From positions 310,001 through 374,000 of the forward strand of contig NZ_JAFBIT010000002.1 of NCBI RefSeq assembly GCF_021531715.1: a stretch of DNA of 64,000 nt. Direction: 5' to 3'. Shown here piece after piece: positions 31,922-41,375 of this stretch (position 1 is its first letter; each line of letters begins with the position of its first letter). The notes under the pieces are model-generated. The model had not been told where the DNA came from. It saw nothing but the letters and a program-made list of their open reading frames with translations, and made no database searches. The stretch is from Anaeromassilibacillus senegalensis. Lineage in GTDB: Bacteria > Bacillota > Clostridia > Oscillospirales > Acutalibacteraceae. A program made the position numbers and the translations under genes.

Positions 31922-32998
31922 TCAGGCCTCCGCCCAGCGCGTATTTGCGGGGATATACGCGCTGCCCTCAAGCGCCTTGCCCGCGCCCTCGGCAACGCAG
32001 TCGAGCGGGCGCTCCGCGATGCGTACCGGCAGGCCTGTCGCTTCGCGCAGGAAGCGGTCCAGCCCGCGGAGCAGCGCGCCGCCGCCCGTCAGCGTGACGC
32101 CGTTGTCCAGCAGATCCGCCGCAAGCTCCGGCGGCGTCCGCTCGAGCACGCTGTGAATCGCCTCAAAGACCGATTTGAGCGGTATCATCAGCGCTTCGCG
32201 CACGTCGTCCGCCGTCACGGTGATATTGCACGGCTGTCCGTCCGCCGCACTGCGGCCGCGCACTTCCATCGAGATATTCCGCATTTTCTCAAGCGGGTAC
32301 GCCGATCCGATCCGCAGCTTGATCTGCTCCGCCGTCCGCTCGCCGACCAGCACGCCGTATTTTTTTCGAAGATGCGCGGCGATGGCCTCGTCGAACTTAT
32401 CGCCCGCCACACGCACGGACTCCGAAATGATCGGGTCTCCGCAGGAGATGACCGCCACCTCGCTCGTGCCGCCGCCGATATCGAGCACCATGCTGGCCGT
32501 CGGCTCATTCACGGGCAGGCCCGCGCCGAGCGCCGCCGCCATCGGCTCCAAAAGCAGCTCCACGCGGCCGGAGCCGGCCTGGCGCGCCGCGTCTTCCACC
32601 GCCCTGCGCTCCACCTCGGTTACGCCGGAGGGGATGCAGATGACGATATGCGGGCGGCTGAAGGTGCCGGCCTTGATCGCCTTGCGCACAAAATACTTGA
32701 GCATGGCCGCCGTGACCTCAAAATCCGCGATGACGCCGTCCTTCAAAGGGCGCACCGCTGTGATGGACTCCGGCGTGCGGCCAAGCATCTCCTTGGCCTG
32801 CTTGCCGACCGCAAGCACCTCGTCGGTATGGACATCCACCGCAACGACGGACGGCTCGCGCAGGACGATGCCTTGTCCGCGCACGTAAACGAGCGTGTTC
32901 GCCGTGCCGAGGTCGATGCCGATATCCTTGATCGAGGTGGAAAAAAGGGAAAAAAGCGAGGAAAGCCCCGCGAGAAAATTCGATTGTACCGCGCTCAT
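31922..32998 (-). CDS. mreB: MreB actin-like rod-shape protein
   Basis: 358 aa. Phosphate-1 DIGIDLGTANTLVYV, connect-1, phosphate-2 VLDIGGGTSEVAVIS and adenosine motif LTGGGALLRGLD identify MreB/Mbl. It polymerises under the membrane and guides wall synthesis. The ATG at 32998 is preceded by GGAGG; a TTG five codons upstream is less likely. The N-terminal 25 residues before the first strand are longer than usual and hydrophobic (LAGLSSLFSLF), perhaps a membrane-binding helix. Confidence 0.94.
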   Translation of the reverse strand: MSAVQSNFLAGLSSLFSLFSTSIKDIGIDLGTANTLVYVRGQGIVLREPSVVAVDVHTDEVLAVGKQAKEMLGRTPESITAVRPLKDGVIADFEVTAAMLKYFVRKAIKAGTFSRPHIVICIPSGVTEVERRAVEDAARQAGSGRVELLLEPMAAALGAGLPVNEPTASMVLDIGGGTSEVAVISCGDPIISESVRVAGDKFDEAIAAHLRKKYGVLVGERTAEQIKLRIGSAYPLEKMRNISMEVRGRSAADGQPCNITVTADDVREALMIPLKSVFEAIHSVLERTPPELAADLLDNGVTLTGGGALLRGLDRFLREATGLPVRIAERPLDCVAEGAGKALEGSAYIPANTRWAEA

Positions 32999-33078
32999 GC
33001 GCAACGCCTCCAAAACTCAGCTCCGGCCGCCGCACAGCCTTAAAAACGCGCGGCGGCGGGAACGGGATCTCACCCAAC

Positions 33079-33107
33079 AGTATAGCAAAAAAACGGCCGT
33101 TTCTCAA
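33079..33107 (-). promoter_or_regulatory. mreB operon promoter
   Basis: Minus strand TTGAGA (33102-33107), 17-bp spacer, TATACT (33079-33084). The spacer holds AACGGCCGTT followed by T-runs, which may also weakly terminate transcription from dut. Confidence 0.75.
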
Positions 33108-33196
33108 CCGAAAAAGTTAACGGATTGTAACTTTTCCTAAAAATCCCAAGATGTGCGACGGGAAAGCCGCGCCGCTCCATATCTAGAGAAGCCGTG

Positions 33197-33649
33197 TTAT
33201 TTGCCGGTGCTGCCGAAGCCGCCCGCGCCGCGCTCGGTATCCGAAAGCGACGCGACCTCCACGATTTCGGGCGCAAAATACGGCATAATAATCATCTGCG
33301 CGATGCGCTCGCCCGGCTGCACCGTGTACGGCTCCACGCTGAGATTGTGCAGGCCGACATGGATTTCGCCGCGGTAATCGCTGTCGATGACGCCGACGCC
33401 GTTCGTGACATGAATGCCCTTTTTAATGCCGAGGCCGCTGCGCGTGAAAATAAAGCCCGCCGTGCCCGCCGGAATTTCCGCCGCAAGGCCGCTCGGAAAC
33501 ACCGCGCGCGCGCCGGGTGCAATCGTCTGCGGCTCCTCGATGCACGCGCACAGGTCGTAGCCCGCGCTGCCCGCCGTCGCCTGCTTCGGCAGAACGGCAT
33601 TCTCGCGCACGCGCATCAGCTTCAGTTTCATATCGTTTTTATACTCCAT
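33197..33649 (-). CDS. dut: dUTP diphosphatase
   Basis: 150 aa with the five trimeric-dUTPase motifs: AGSAGYDLCA, RSGLGIKKGI, GVIDSDYRGEI, PGERIAQMII and the C-terminal RGAGGFGSTGK that closes over the active site. Hydrolyses dUTP to dUMP. ATG 33649 with GAAAGG; lies between the U32 gene and the mre operon as an apparently single gene. Confidence 0.96.
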   Translation of the reverse strand: MEYKNDMKLKLMRVRENAVLPKQATAGSAGYDLCACIEEPQTIAPGARAVFPSGLAAEIPAGTAGFIFTRSGLGIKKGIHVTNGVGVIDSDYRGEIHVGLHNLSVEPYTVQPGERIAQMIIMPYFAPEIVEVASLSDTERGAGGFGSTGK

Positions 33650-33692
33650 TTCGTTTTTTCCTTTCTATTTTCCGTCTCTCTGTGCAAAACCG

Positions 33693-33712
33693 TTTCCACA
33701 GCGCTGTGGAAA
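33693..33712. repeat. 20-bp perfect palindrome with DnaA-box-like halves
   Basis: TTTCCACAGC followed by its exact complement GCTGTGGAAA, in the gap upstream of dut. Each half resembles a DnaA box (TTATCCACA) with mismatches. Similar TTTTCCAC words recur at about 33780-33905, partly inside the U32 coding region. Confidence 0.5.
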
Positions 33713-33801
33713 ACCATTTTTGGCTCTGCTATGCGGTTTTTTCGGTGTTTTTTAGCTTGCGGGACGAAAGTTCTAAACACTTTCCACCGAGTTTTCCACA
33801 A

Positions 33802-35886
33802 TCACAGAACACCGCGTGTAAAAAGCCCGCGCGTATAGTCGGAATGCGGGTTTTCCTGTCGAATAAAGGCCCGGATGATTTCCCCTGTTTCCACAGAATT
33901 TTCCACGGAGAACCTTAAAACGCCAAAATCCGCCCCGCTCAGGGTACGAAGCCTGTCTGATAAGGTCAAAGGAACACTGTTGAAAACCTCCGAAAAAACG
34001 GGCTTTCCGGAGAAACGCGTACAAAGCACGGGAAATTCCGTGCCGCGGCGATCCCGGATCGCGCCGGGACGCTTACAGTTCAGACACCCGCGCGGGGAAT
34101 TTGCCAGCGGGCAGTTACGCGTCAACATCAGCGGCTGCCGCCCGTAAACGAGGATGCCGCGCGGCAGCTCGCCGCCGAGCGCCGCAATCTCCTCGCCTGT
34201 CAGCTCAAACGAAAGCTCTGTGTCCACAAGGCCGAGCTTTTGGAAACACGCGAGACTCTGCGTGTTGAAAACATTGAGGGAGAATCCGCCGTGCATGGAC
34301 ACACCCAGTTCTCTGCACAGCGCGACCGCGCCGAGGTTGCCGCAGCGGAAATGTGTGAAGCCCGCATCGCGGCACACCTTCATTTTTTCCCGCACCGCGG
34401 CTTCAATGCCCCAAATCGCGCGCGGAACTTCGAGGATCAGGTCATGGCCCTGCCCACGCAGTGCGTCGAGCGCTTCCACCGGCGTGTCGAGCGGCAGGAT
34501 GAGCTGATCGAGCAGGTCGGCGTTTTCCGGGATCTGCCCGACATGCTGGAACCAGCCGCGCAGCGCGAGCCGTTCCGCCTTATGCGAATGTATATCAAGC
34601 GGCACCGCTTTAAAGGGAACGGGCTCGGCTTCGCGCCGCTTGGCGCCGATCGCTTCGAGCGCCGCACGGCGCAGACCGTTCAGCACAGAAACCGGAACCG
34701 CTGTCTTTTCGTCCGTTTCCACCGTCACATCTGCGCAGAAATACGGCGTGCCGCCCGTCTTTTTGAGCTGTGCGCACCACCGCGCGGTGTCAACCGGCAG
34801 TCTGCGCGCCGCTTCGCAAATATGATTTTCGTCCGTAATCGTTACCGTGTGCGTGCCGTCCGACGCCGTGAGCGACGGGCTTTGCCCTGCAAAAACCGAG
34901 GCCGTCAGCGTCACCGGCACGCGCTGCATTTCGTTTTTATAGAGCTCGTGCAGGTTCGCGAAAACATCGCCGGACGCGCCCTCAACATCCTCCTTCGTGC
35001 GGATGCCGAACATGCTCTGTCCCCGATGAGCGGACAGGTAACCGTCCGTAAAACCGGAGCGCGAGAACACCGCGCCGAGGTCATGCAGCAGCGCCTCGGG
35101 CACAGGCTCGCCGTCCGCCGCGCGGCGGCAGGCCGAAACGGCGGCCGCCACGTACTCCGGCCGCTTCATGCGCCCCTCGATCTTCGCCGAGCAGACGCCC
35201 GCCTCGCGCAGCGCTTCGATGTGCGCGATAAACGACATATCCTTGAGGCTCAGGTCGTGTCCCGTGCCGCCGGGCGCGGAAAACGGTAGACGGCACGTCT
35301 GGGCGCACCGCCCGCGATTGCCGCTGCGGCCGCCGAGCATCGCGCTGAAATAGCACTGCCCGGAAAGCGACATGCACAGCGCGCCGTGCACGAACGCCTC
35401 GAGCTCCACGTCCGTTTTTTCCGAAACTTCCCGGATCTCCCCGAGCGACATCTCGCGCGCGAGCACGACGCGCGACGCGCCGAGTTCCTGCAGCAGCGCG
35501 GCGCCCGCCGGGGTATGCAGACTCATCTGTGTGGAGGCGTGCAGCGGCATCCCGGGGCATGCCGCGCCCAGCAGCATGAAAAGCCCCATGTCCTGCACGA
35601 GGATACCGTCCACCGGCAGTGAGCACAGGAACGCGCAGAAATCAAGCGCCTCCGAAAGCTCGCCGTCCTTTAAAAGCGTATTGACCGTCACATAGACGCG
35701 CACGTTCCGCTCGCGCGCAAACTGCACCGCTTCGCGCATCTCCTCACGCGAAAAATTGGCGGCGTTCGCTCTTGCCGAAAAGAGCGCGCCGCCCATATAC
35801 ACCGCGTCCGCACCGGCGAAAACCGCGGCTTTCAGCGCTGCGGGATTGCCCGCAGGCGCCAGAACTTCGATCGTACTGCTGTGCAC
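33802..35886 (-). CDS. U32-family protein (RlhA-like, DUF3656)
   Basis: 694 aa. N-terminal U32 domain: EVLAPAG start, GADAVYMGG, HASTQMSLHT, EAFVHGALCMSLSGQCYFSA, GNRGRCAQTCR, and KIEGRMKRPEY. Cys residues of the family are present. The long C-terminal extension contains the DUF3656-type middle part and a second Cys-rich area (NCPLANSPRGCLNCKRPG). This architecture matches RlhA-type proteins that hydroxylate 23S rRNA C2501, although peptidase annotation is traditional. The GTG start at 35886 follows a GGAAGAGG site and is 18 bp from zapA. Confidence 0.88.
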   Translation of the reverse strand: MHSSTIEVLAPAGNPAALKAAVFAGADAVYMGGALFSARANAANFSREEMREAVQFARERNVRVYVTVNTLLKDGELSEALDFCAFLCSLPVDGILVQDMGLFMLLGAACPGMPLHASTQMSLHTPAGAALLQELGASRVVLAREMSLGEIREVSEKTDVELEAFVHGALCMSLSGQCYFSAMLGGRSGNRGRCAQTCRLPFSAPGGTGHDLSLKDMSFIAHIEALREAGVCSAKIEGRMKRPEYVAAAVSACRRAADGEPVPEALLHDLGAVFSRSGFTDGYLSAHRGQSMFGIRTKEDVEGASGDVFANLHELYKNEMQRVPVTLTASVFAGQSPSLTASDGTHTVTITDENHICEAARRLPVDTARWCAQLKKTGGTPYFCADVTVETDEKTAVPVSVLNGLRRAALEAIGAKRREAEPVPFKAVPLDIHSHKAERLALRGWFQHVGQIPENADLLDQLILPLDTPVEALDALRGQGHDLILEVPRAIWGIEAAVREKMKVCRDAGFTHFRCGNLGAVALCRELGVSMHGGFSLNVFNTQSLACFQKLGLVDTELSFELTGEEIAALGGELPRGILVYGRQPLMLTRNCPLANSPRGCLNCKRPGAIRDRRGTEFPVLCTRFSGKPVFSEVFNSVPLTLSDRLRTLSGADFGVLRFSVENSVETGEIIRAFIRQENPHSDYTRGLFTRGVL

Positions 35887-35904
35887 CGATCCTCTTCCTT
35901 TCCT

Positions 35905-36387
35905 CTATTTTCCGTCCTTCGCAAAGAAACTGACCAGCCCTTCCTGCTCGCCGATATCCGGACGCAGCGGGTTGCGCATCTCCACGGTGCGCGCGGGCGC
36001 TTTCTTAACAGGCTCCGCTTCCCGTTCCCGAAGCGCCGCCTGCGCGCGCTGAAGCTGCTCCTCGGCGATCTTCAGCTTGCCCTCGGCCTGCATCAGGCGG
36101 GCCTTCAGGCCGTCTGCGCCGCCAATCTGTCTGAGTTCCGCCTCGAGCGCTTCGCTGTGTGCGCGGCTCTCGCACAGCTCGGCATCACGGCGCGCCAGCT
36201 CCTCGCAGAGATTCATCGCCGTGAGAACCGCCGCCTTCTCGATCGACGCGCCGTACGACGTTTGGAGAACGGCCTGCATACGCGCGCGTACGGCCTCCGC
36301 GATCTTTTCCGCCGCCTCGCGGTTCACATCACCCGCAGCCGCGACCTCTACGCCGCAGATATTCAATTTGCATCTCGTCTTTTCCAT
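35905..36387 (-). CDS. zapA: cell division protein ZapA
   Basis: 160 aa. The N-terminal ZapA domain (CKLNICGVEVAAAGD, then a helical dimerisation region to about 75) is followed by a long Glu/Ala/Arg coiled coil (about 75-130) and a short tail (LRPDIGEQEGLVSFF). FtsZ-ring-associated protein. The ATG at 36387 with AAGGGAG is preferred over a GTG at 36408. ZapA next to a U32 protein is a common Clostridia pairing. Confidence 0.85.
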   Translation of the reverse strand: MEKTRCKLNICGVEVAAAGDVNREAAEKIAEAVRARMQAVLQTSYGASIEKAAVLTAMNLCEELARRDAELCESRAHSEALEAELRQIGGADGLKARLMQAEGKLKIAEEQLQRAQAALREREAEPVKKAPARTVEMRNPLRPDIGEQEGLVSFFAKDGK

Positions 36388-36542
36388 CCCTGTGACTCCC
36401 TTCCGCACGGCTTATGGTCTTCATTTCTTATTATTATATTGCATTCCCGATAAAAAAGAAAGAGAGGAAGCGAAAATTTCCCGACCGAATGCAGAAAATG
36501 GCCGAAAAGCCGCAAATAGTCTGACTTTTTTCCAAAAAGTGC
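36388..36542. other. divergent spacer, upstream part
   Basis: AT-rich gap between divergent zapA and glgP. No coding frame with a ribosome site was recognised; promoters for glgP begin at 36543. The zapA promoter could not be placed with confidence. Confidence 0.4.
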
Positions 36543-36571
36543 TTGTTAAATTTCGGAAAGCTTCTTATAAT
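36543..36571 (+). promoter_or_regulatory. distal glgP promoter
   Basis: TTGTTA (36543-36548), 17 bp, TATAAT (36566-36571), about 275 bp upstream of glgP. Confidence 0.65.
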
Positions 36572-36720
36572 ATATAGTAGGAATTTTGGCAGAATGGGTT
36601 TTTTGGCGCGCTCTGCTTCTTTTGGCATGCGTTTTCCAAAACGCAGCCATTTCGATGCAGATCGCCGATTTTCTGTAAAAACCGTACAAAGCGACACGGC
36701 ATTTTTCGTCTTGCTTAGTA

Positions 36721-36749
36721 TTGAATTCCCAGCCTTTTTAGTATATAAT
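36721..36749 (+). promoter_or_regulatory. proximal glgP promoter
   Basis: TTGAAT (36721-36726), 17 bp, TATAAT (36744-36749), giving a leader of about 90 nt to the glgP ATG. Two tandem promoters suggest dual control. Confidence 0.7.
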
Positions 36750-36847
36750 TTACGCAAACCTTTTATTTTCGTGAAATTAAAAAACCTGTTTTGTGCATAT
36801 TTCACAAGTAACTCGCAATATTCGCTTGCAATACAAGGAGGAAAAAC

Positions 36848-39271
36848 ATGAATTACAAAATGAGCGTTGCACAGGTTAAAACCGCGATTCAGGAAAAGCT
36901 TTCCCACATTTACGGCGTTTCCTGCGAAAACGCCAGCAACGACGAGTTCTACAAAGCATCCGCGCTCGTCGTCCGCGATCTGATGATGCGCGGCAGAAAC
37001 GAATTTGTACAGGCAGCCGAGAAATCCGAAACCAAGCAGGTCTATTACCTCTGCATGGAGTTCCTGCTCGGCCGCTCGCTCAAGAACAATCTCTTCAACC
37101 TCGGCCTTGAGGAAAACTTCCGCAAGGCGCTTTCAGAGTTCGGCGTAAAGCTGGACAATCTGTATGAGCAGGAGCCGGACGCAGGCCTCGGCAACGGCGG
37201 TCTCGGCCGTCTCGCCGCATGCTTCCTCGACGGCCTTGCCACGCAGGGCTACCCGGCGATGGGCTACTCCCTGCGCTATGAATACGGCATTTTCCGCCAG
37301 AAGCTCGTGGAAGGCTGGCAGACGGAGCTGCCGGACTTCTGGCTGCCGGGCGGCGAGGTCTGGATGCAGAAGGTCGATGAGAACGCCATCGAGGTGCATT
37401 TCGACGGCCACATCGAGGAGCAGTGGCACGACCAGTACCATTCCGTGCGCCACAAGGATTACACCTCCATTCTGGCGATCCCGTACGATCTGTACGTCTC
37501 CGGTATGGACGGCAAGGGTATTTCTGTGCTGCGCATCTGGCGCTCCGTGGCCAGCGATTTCGACATGAAGCTCTTCAACAGCGGCAATTACATGCGTGCG
37601 ATTGAGCAGAACGCGATGGCGGAGACCATCACGAAGGTGCTCTATCCGGAGGATAACCACTATGAGGGCAAGAGCCTGCGTCTCGCGCAGCAGTACTTCC
37701 TCGTGTCCGCCTCCGTGCAGGATATCGTCCGCCGCCATCTGTATACCCACAGCTCGCTTGACGATCTGCCGAAGCTGGCTGCCATCCACCTGAACGACAC
37801 GCACCCCGTGCTCGCGATTCCCGAGCTGATGCGCATCATGCTCGACGAGTGCGGCTATGACTGGGATGCGGCGTGGGATATTGTCACCCGCACCATCGCC
37901 TATACGAACCACACGGTCATGAGCGAGGCGCTCGAATGCTGGAGCGTGGATCTCTTCAAGACCCGTCTGCCGCGCATTTATCAGATCGTGGAGGAAATCA
38001 ACCGCCGCTTCTGGGTCGAAATGCGCCAGAAGGGCGTGGACGAAGGCAAGATCTGGCGCATGGCGCCGCTGTGCGACGGCTACGTCCGCATGGCGAATCT
38101 CGCCGTCCTCGCCGGCCACAGCACGAACGGCGTTTCCGCGCTGCACAGTGAGATCCTCAAGGACAGCGTATTCCATGATTTCTATACCGAGATGCCGTGG
38201 AAGTTCAAGAACGTCACGAACGGCATTGCGCACCGCCGCTGGCTGAACCAGTCGAACCCCGAGCTTGCTGCGCTGATCACCGAGCTGACGGGCGACGGTT
38301 ACATCCACGACGCCGCACAGCTCGAGAAGCTGATGGCCTATAAGGACGACGCGTCCGTGCTGCAGAAGCTCGCGGAGATCAAGCTGCACAACAAGCAGCG
38401 TCTCGCCGAGCATGTGAAGCGCACGCAGGGCCAGATCATCGACCCGAACAGCATCTTCGACGTACAGGTCAAGCGCCTGCACGAGTACAAGCGCCAGCAC
38501 ATGAACGCGCTGCACATCCTCTCCGTTTACCAGTGGCTGCTCGAGAACCCGAACGCCGACTACACCCCGCACACCTATTTCTTCGGCGCGAAGGCTGCCC
38601 CGGGCTACTACTTCGCGAAGGAGATTCTCCAGTTCATCGTCTGCCTTGCGAACACGATCAACAACGATCCGCGCGTCAACCAGAAGCTGCGCGTCATCTT
38701 CGTCGAGAACTACTGCGTCTCGTGGGCTGAGCTGCTCACGCCCGCCGCTGAAATCAGCGAGCAGATTTCGCTCGCCGGCACAGAGGCGTCCGGTACCTCG
38801 AACATGAAGTTCATGATCAACGGTGCCATCACGCTCGGCACACTCGACGGCGCGAACGTCGAGATTCACGAGGCTGTGGGCGACGACAACATCATCCTCT
38901 TCGGCATGACAACACCGGAGGTCAACAGCCTGCGCGCATCCGGCTACCGCCCGAGAAACCAGTACGAGAACAACCCGATCATCCGCAAGGCGATCGACGC
39001 GCTCGGACGCGGCTTCGACGGCAAGACCTTCTCGAACCTGCATCAGGCGCTGCTCAATGTCGACCAGTACATGGCGCTCGCCGACTTCGCCTCTTACAGC
39101 CAGGCACAGCAGACGGCGGAGCGTCTCTACAAGGATCAGGCGAAGTGGAACTCCATGTCGCTTGTCAATACGGCAAAGGCCGGCATTTTCGCCGCCGACC
39201 GCTCGATCCGCGATTACGCGAACACGATCTGGCTTGCAAATCCGGTCGACTCCAAGAAAACCAAGGCGTAA
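36848..39271 (+). CDS. glgP: glycogen/maltodextrin phosphorylase
   Basis: 807 aa, family GT35. N-terminal phosphorylase blocks (YYLCMEFLLGR, GLGNGGLGRLAACFLDGLAT), VKRLHEYKRQ, and the PLP-lysine motif GTSNMKFM around residue 654 with DGANVEI after it. Phosphorolyses alpha-1,4-glucans to glucose-1-phosphate. ATG 36848 follows AAGGAGG. The downstream GH13 enzyme, separated by a terminator, would provide or trim substrates. Allosteric tower sequence suggests a bacterial, non-regulated form. Confidence 0.96.
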   Translation: MNYKMSVAQVKTAIQEKLSHIYGVSCENASNDEFYKASALVVRDLMMRGRNEFVQAAEKSETKQVYYLCMEFLLGRSLKNNLFNLGLEENFRKALSEFGVKLDNLYEQEPDAGLGNGGLGRLAACFLDGLATQGYPAMGYSLRYEYGIFRQKLVEGWQTELPDFWLPGGEVWMQKVDENAIEVHFDGHIEEQWHDQYHSVRHKDYTSILAIPYDLYVSGMDGKGISVLRIWRSVASDFDMKLFNSGNYMRAIEQNAMAETITKVLYPEDNHYEGKSLRLAQQYFLVSASVQDIVRRHLYTHSSLDDLPKLAAIHLNDTHPVLAIPELMRIMLDECGYDWDAAWDIVTRTIAYTNHTVMSEALECWSVDLFKTRLPRIYQIVEEINRRFWVEMRQKGVDEGKIWRMAPLCDGYVRMANLAVLAGHSTNGVSALHSEILKDSVFHDFYTEMPWKFKNVTNGIAHRRWLNQSNPELAALITELTGDGYIHDAAQLEKLMAYKDDASVLQKLAEIKLHNKQRLAEHVKRTQGQIIDPNSIFDVQVKRLHEYKRQHMNALHILSVYQWLLENPNADYTPHTYFFGAKAAPGYYFAKEILQFIVCLANTINNDPRVNQKLRVIFVENYCVSWAELLTPAAEISEQISLAGTEASGTSNMKFMINGAITLGTLDGANVEIHEAVGDDNIILFGMTTPEVNSLRASGYRPRNQYENNPIIRKAIDALGRGFDGKTFSNLHQALLNVDQYMALADFASYSQAQQTAERLYKDQAKWNSMSLVNTAKAGIFAADRSIRDYANTIWLANPVDSKKTKA

Positions 39272-39292
39272 GCCACAGCATAACCCTCCGCA

Positions 39293-39326
39293 GGGCGCCG
39301 GAAATCCCCTTCCGACGCCCTTTTTT
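39293..39326 (+). terminator. intrinsic terminator after glgP
   Basis: GGGCGCCGGAA (39293-39303) pairs with TTCCGACGCCC (39310-39320, one mismatch), followed by TTTTTT. Confidence 0.85.
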
Positions 39327-39358
39327 CTGAGAATTTCACGCAAGGGAGCCACACACCG

Positions 39359-41260
39359 ATGACCTTTTTCAACTCCAGAAATCCGCTGTACCGCAATCCC
39401 ACCGGCGCCATTGCCGCGGGCACGCGCGTACACTTTAAAATCACCGTGCCGCGGGAGATGGCCTGCTCCGCCGCGTATCTGCTGATGCAGGATACGGACG
39501 GCCGCACCGTCTGCGGCGACATGTTCTGGTGCGGCATGAACGGCGACGACTACGAATGGTGGGAATGCCATTTCGTGCCGAAACAGCCCGGCCTGTGCTT
39601 CTACCATTTCGAGCTGCGCACCTCGCGCGGGCATTTCGTCCTGAAAAAGGACATCGGCGGCGATGCGCGCATCGGCGGCAGCGAGGATTGGCAGCTCACG
39701 GTCTATGCGAAGGATTTTAAAACGCCGGATTGGCTTGCGGGCGGCATTCTCTACCAGATTTTTCCGGACCGCTTCTGCTTTTCCGGCGAGAAAAAGGCGG
39801 ACGTGCCTTACGGGCGCACGATGCACGAGGATTGGTTTGAACAGCCCGAGTGGCGCCCGAACGATGAGGGCAAGATCACAAACAGCGATTTCTTTGGCGG
39901 CGATCTCAAGGGCATCGAGCAGAAGCTGGACTACCTTCAGTCGCTCGGCGTGACATGTCTCTACCTGAACCCGATTTTTGAATCGCACTCGAACCACCGC
40001 TACGACACGGCGAATTACGAGAAGATTGACCCGCTGCTCGGCACTGAGGCGGATTTCCGCTCGCTCTGCGCCGCAGCGAAGGCGCGCGGCATCCGCATTT
40101 TAATTGACGGCGTGTTCAGCCACACAGGCAGCGACAGCATCTATTTCAACCGCGAGGGCCGCTACGGCGACGGCGGCGCTTACCGCTCGACGGATTCGCC
40201 CTACTACCCGTGGTATTCCTTCCGCCATTGGCCGGATGATTACGAGTGCTGGTGGAATTTTACAACGCTCCCGAATGTGCGTGAGGGCAATTCGGCTTAT
40301 AACGCGTACATCAACGGCGAAAACGGCATCATCCAGCATTGGCTGGAGGCCGGCGCTTCGGGCTGGCGGCTGGACGTCGCCGACGAGCTTCCGGATTGCT
40401 TCATAGACAACCTGAACCGCTCGGTCAAGGACTATGACAAAAACGCGCTCGTGCTCGGCGAGGTCTGGGAGGATGCCTCCAACAAAACGGCCTACGGCGT
40501 GCGCCGCCGTTATCTGCTCGGTGGGCAGCTCGACAGCGTGATGAACTACCCGTTCCGCGACGCGATTCTCGGCTTTCTCAACGGCGAGCATTCCTCGCTG
40601 ATGATGGACCGCATTGAGACGATTGTCGAGAACTATCCGCCGCAGGTGCTGCGCATCCTGATGAACCACATCGGCACGCACGACACCGAGCGCGCGCTGA
40701 CCGTGCTCGGCGGCGAGCCGTCCGGCATGCGCGGCCGTGAATGGCAGAGCGCGCAGCGTATGACGGCAGATCAGCGCGAAATTGCAGGAGAGCGGCTGCG
40801 CCTTGCCGCATTGCTGCAGTATATGCTGCCCGGCGTGCCGTGCGTCTACTACGGCGATGAGGCGGGCATGGAGGGCTACCGCGACCCGTTCAACCGCGCG
40901 TGCTACCCATGGGGGCGCGAGGATGAGGATCTGATCGCGTGGTACCGCTATCTCGGCCTGCTGCGCCGGGAGCACAACGACATTTTGCGCGAAGGAAAGC
41001 TGCGCAATATCTACTCGCACGGCGAGATTCTCTCGTTTGAGCGGTATATCGAGACGCCCGACTACGAGAAAGCGCTGTTTATTGCCGTGAACCGCAGTGC
41101 GGAAAACGCCGTGATTCCCGGGGTGGATTACACACGGGCGCAGTTCATTTTTGGCGCGCCGTATACGGGCGACCCGGCAGGCCTCAAGCTCCCGCCCCAC
41201 GGTTTTTCAATTCTGCGCATCGAGCGTCTGCGCGACCGGTACATCCCGGAAATGGACTGA
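39359..41260 (+). CDS. GH13 alpha-amylase-family enzyme (neopullulanase/cyclomaltodextrinase type)
   Basis: 633 aa without signal peptide. An N-terminal beta-sandwich (CBM34-like, 1-120) precedes the GH13 barrel (ILYQIFPDRF). Catalytic residues are Asp339 (GWRLDVADE), Glu368 (LGEVWED) and transition-state Asp442 (IGTHDTER). Intracellular cleavage of maltodextrins or cyclodextrins is likely, producing substrates for the phosphorylase upstream. It begins 33 bp after the glgP terminator, so it depends on read-through or an unseen promoter. The exact specificity within GH13 is not certain. Confidence 0.9.
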   Translation: MTFFNSRNPLYRNPTGAIAAGTRVHFKITVPREMACSAAYLLMQDTDGRTVCGDMFWCGMNGDDYEWWECHFVPKQPGLCFYHFELRTSRGHFVLKKDIGGDARIGGSEDWQLTVYAKDFKTPDWLAGGILYQIFPDRFCFSGEKKADVPYGRTMHEDWFEQPEWRPNDEGKITNSDFFGGDLKGIEQKLDYLQSLGVTCLYLNPIFESHSNHRYDTANYEKIDPLLGTEADFRSLCAAAKARGIRILIDGVFSHTGSDSIYFNREGRYGDGGAYRSTDSPYYPWYSFRHWPDDYECWWNFTTLPNVREGNSAYNAYINGENGIIQHWLEAGASGWRLDVADELPDCFIDNLNRSVKDYDKNALVLGEVWEDASNKTAYGVRRRYLLGGQLDSVMNYPFRDAILGFLNGEHSSLMMDRIETIVENYPPQVLRILMNHIGTHDTERALTVLGGEPSGMRGREWQSAQRMTADQREIAGERLRLAALLQYMLPGVPCVYYGDEAGMEGYRDPFNRACYPWGREDEDLIAWYRYLGLLRREHNDILREGKLRNIYSHGEILSFERYIETPDYEKALFIAVNRSAENAVIPGVDYTRAQFIFGAPYTGDPAGLKLPPHGFSILRIERLRDRYIPEMD

Positions 41261-41284
41261 ATGCGCAGTCATCGGGCAATTTTC

Positions 41285-41298
41285 GCAAAAATTTTTGC
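41285..41298. repeat. AT-rich palindrome GCAAAAATTTTTGC
   Basis: 14-bp perfect palindrome 24 bp past the GH13 stop and 22 bp before the next -35, with TTTTTGCAA repeated at about 41304-41312. It could be a weak terminator or an operator for the T-box transcript; undecided. Confidence 0.35.
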
Positions 41299-41320
41299 AA
41301 GGATTTTTGCAATTTTTCTG

Positions 41321-41349
41321 TTGACACACGTCAAAAAAAGGTGTAGACT
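41321..41349 (+). promoter_or_regulatory. promoter of the permease/dehydrogenase T-box transcript
   Basis: TTGACA (41321-41326), 17-bp spacer, TAGACT (41344-41349); start predicted about 41356, shortly before T-box stem I. Confidence 0.8.
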
Positions 41350-41375
41350 ACTACTCGACCGATAGGTTTTAACGC

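Noticed and set aside
37133-39997. 954-codon open frame antisense to glgP and the start of the GH13 gene
   Set aside because: It mirrors strongly biased high-GC codon use of real genes, has no ribosome site or recognisable domain, and glgP is beyond doubt.
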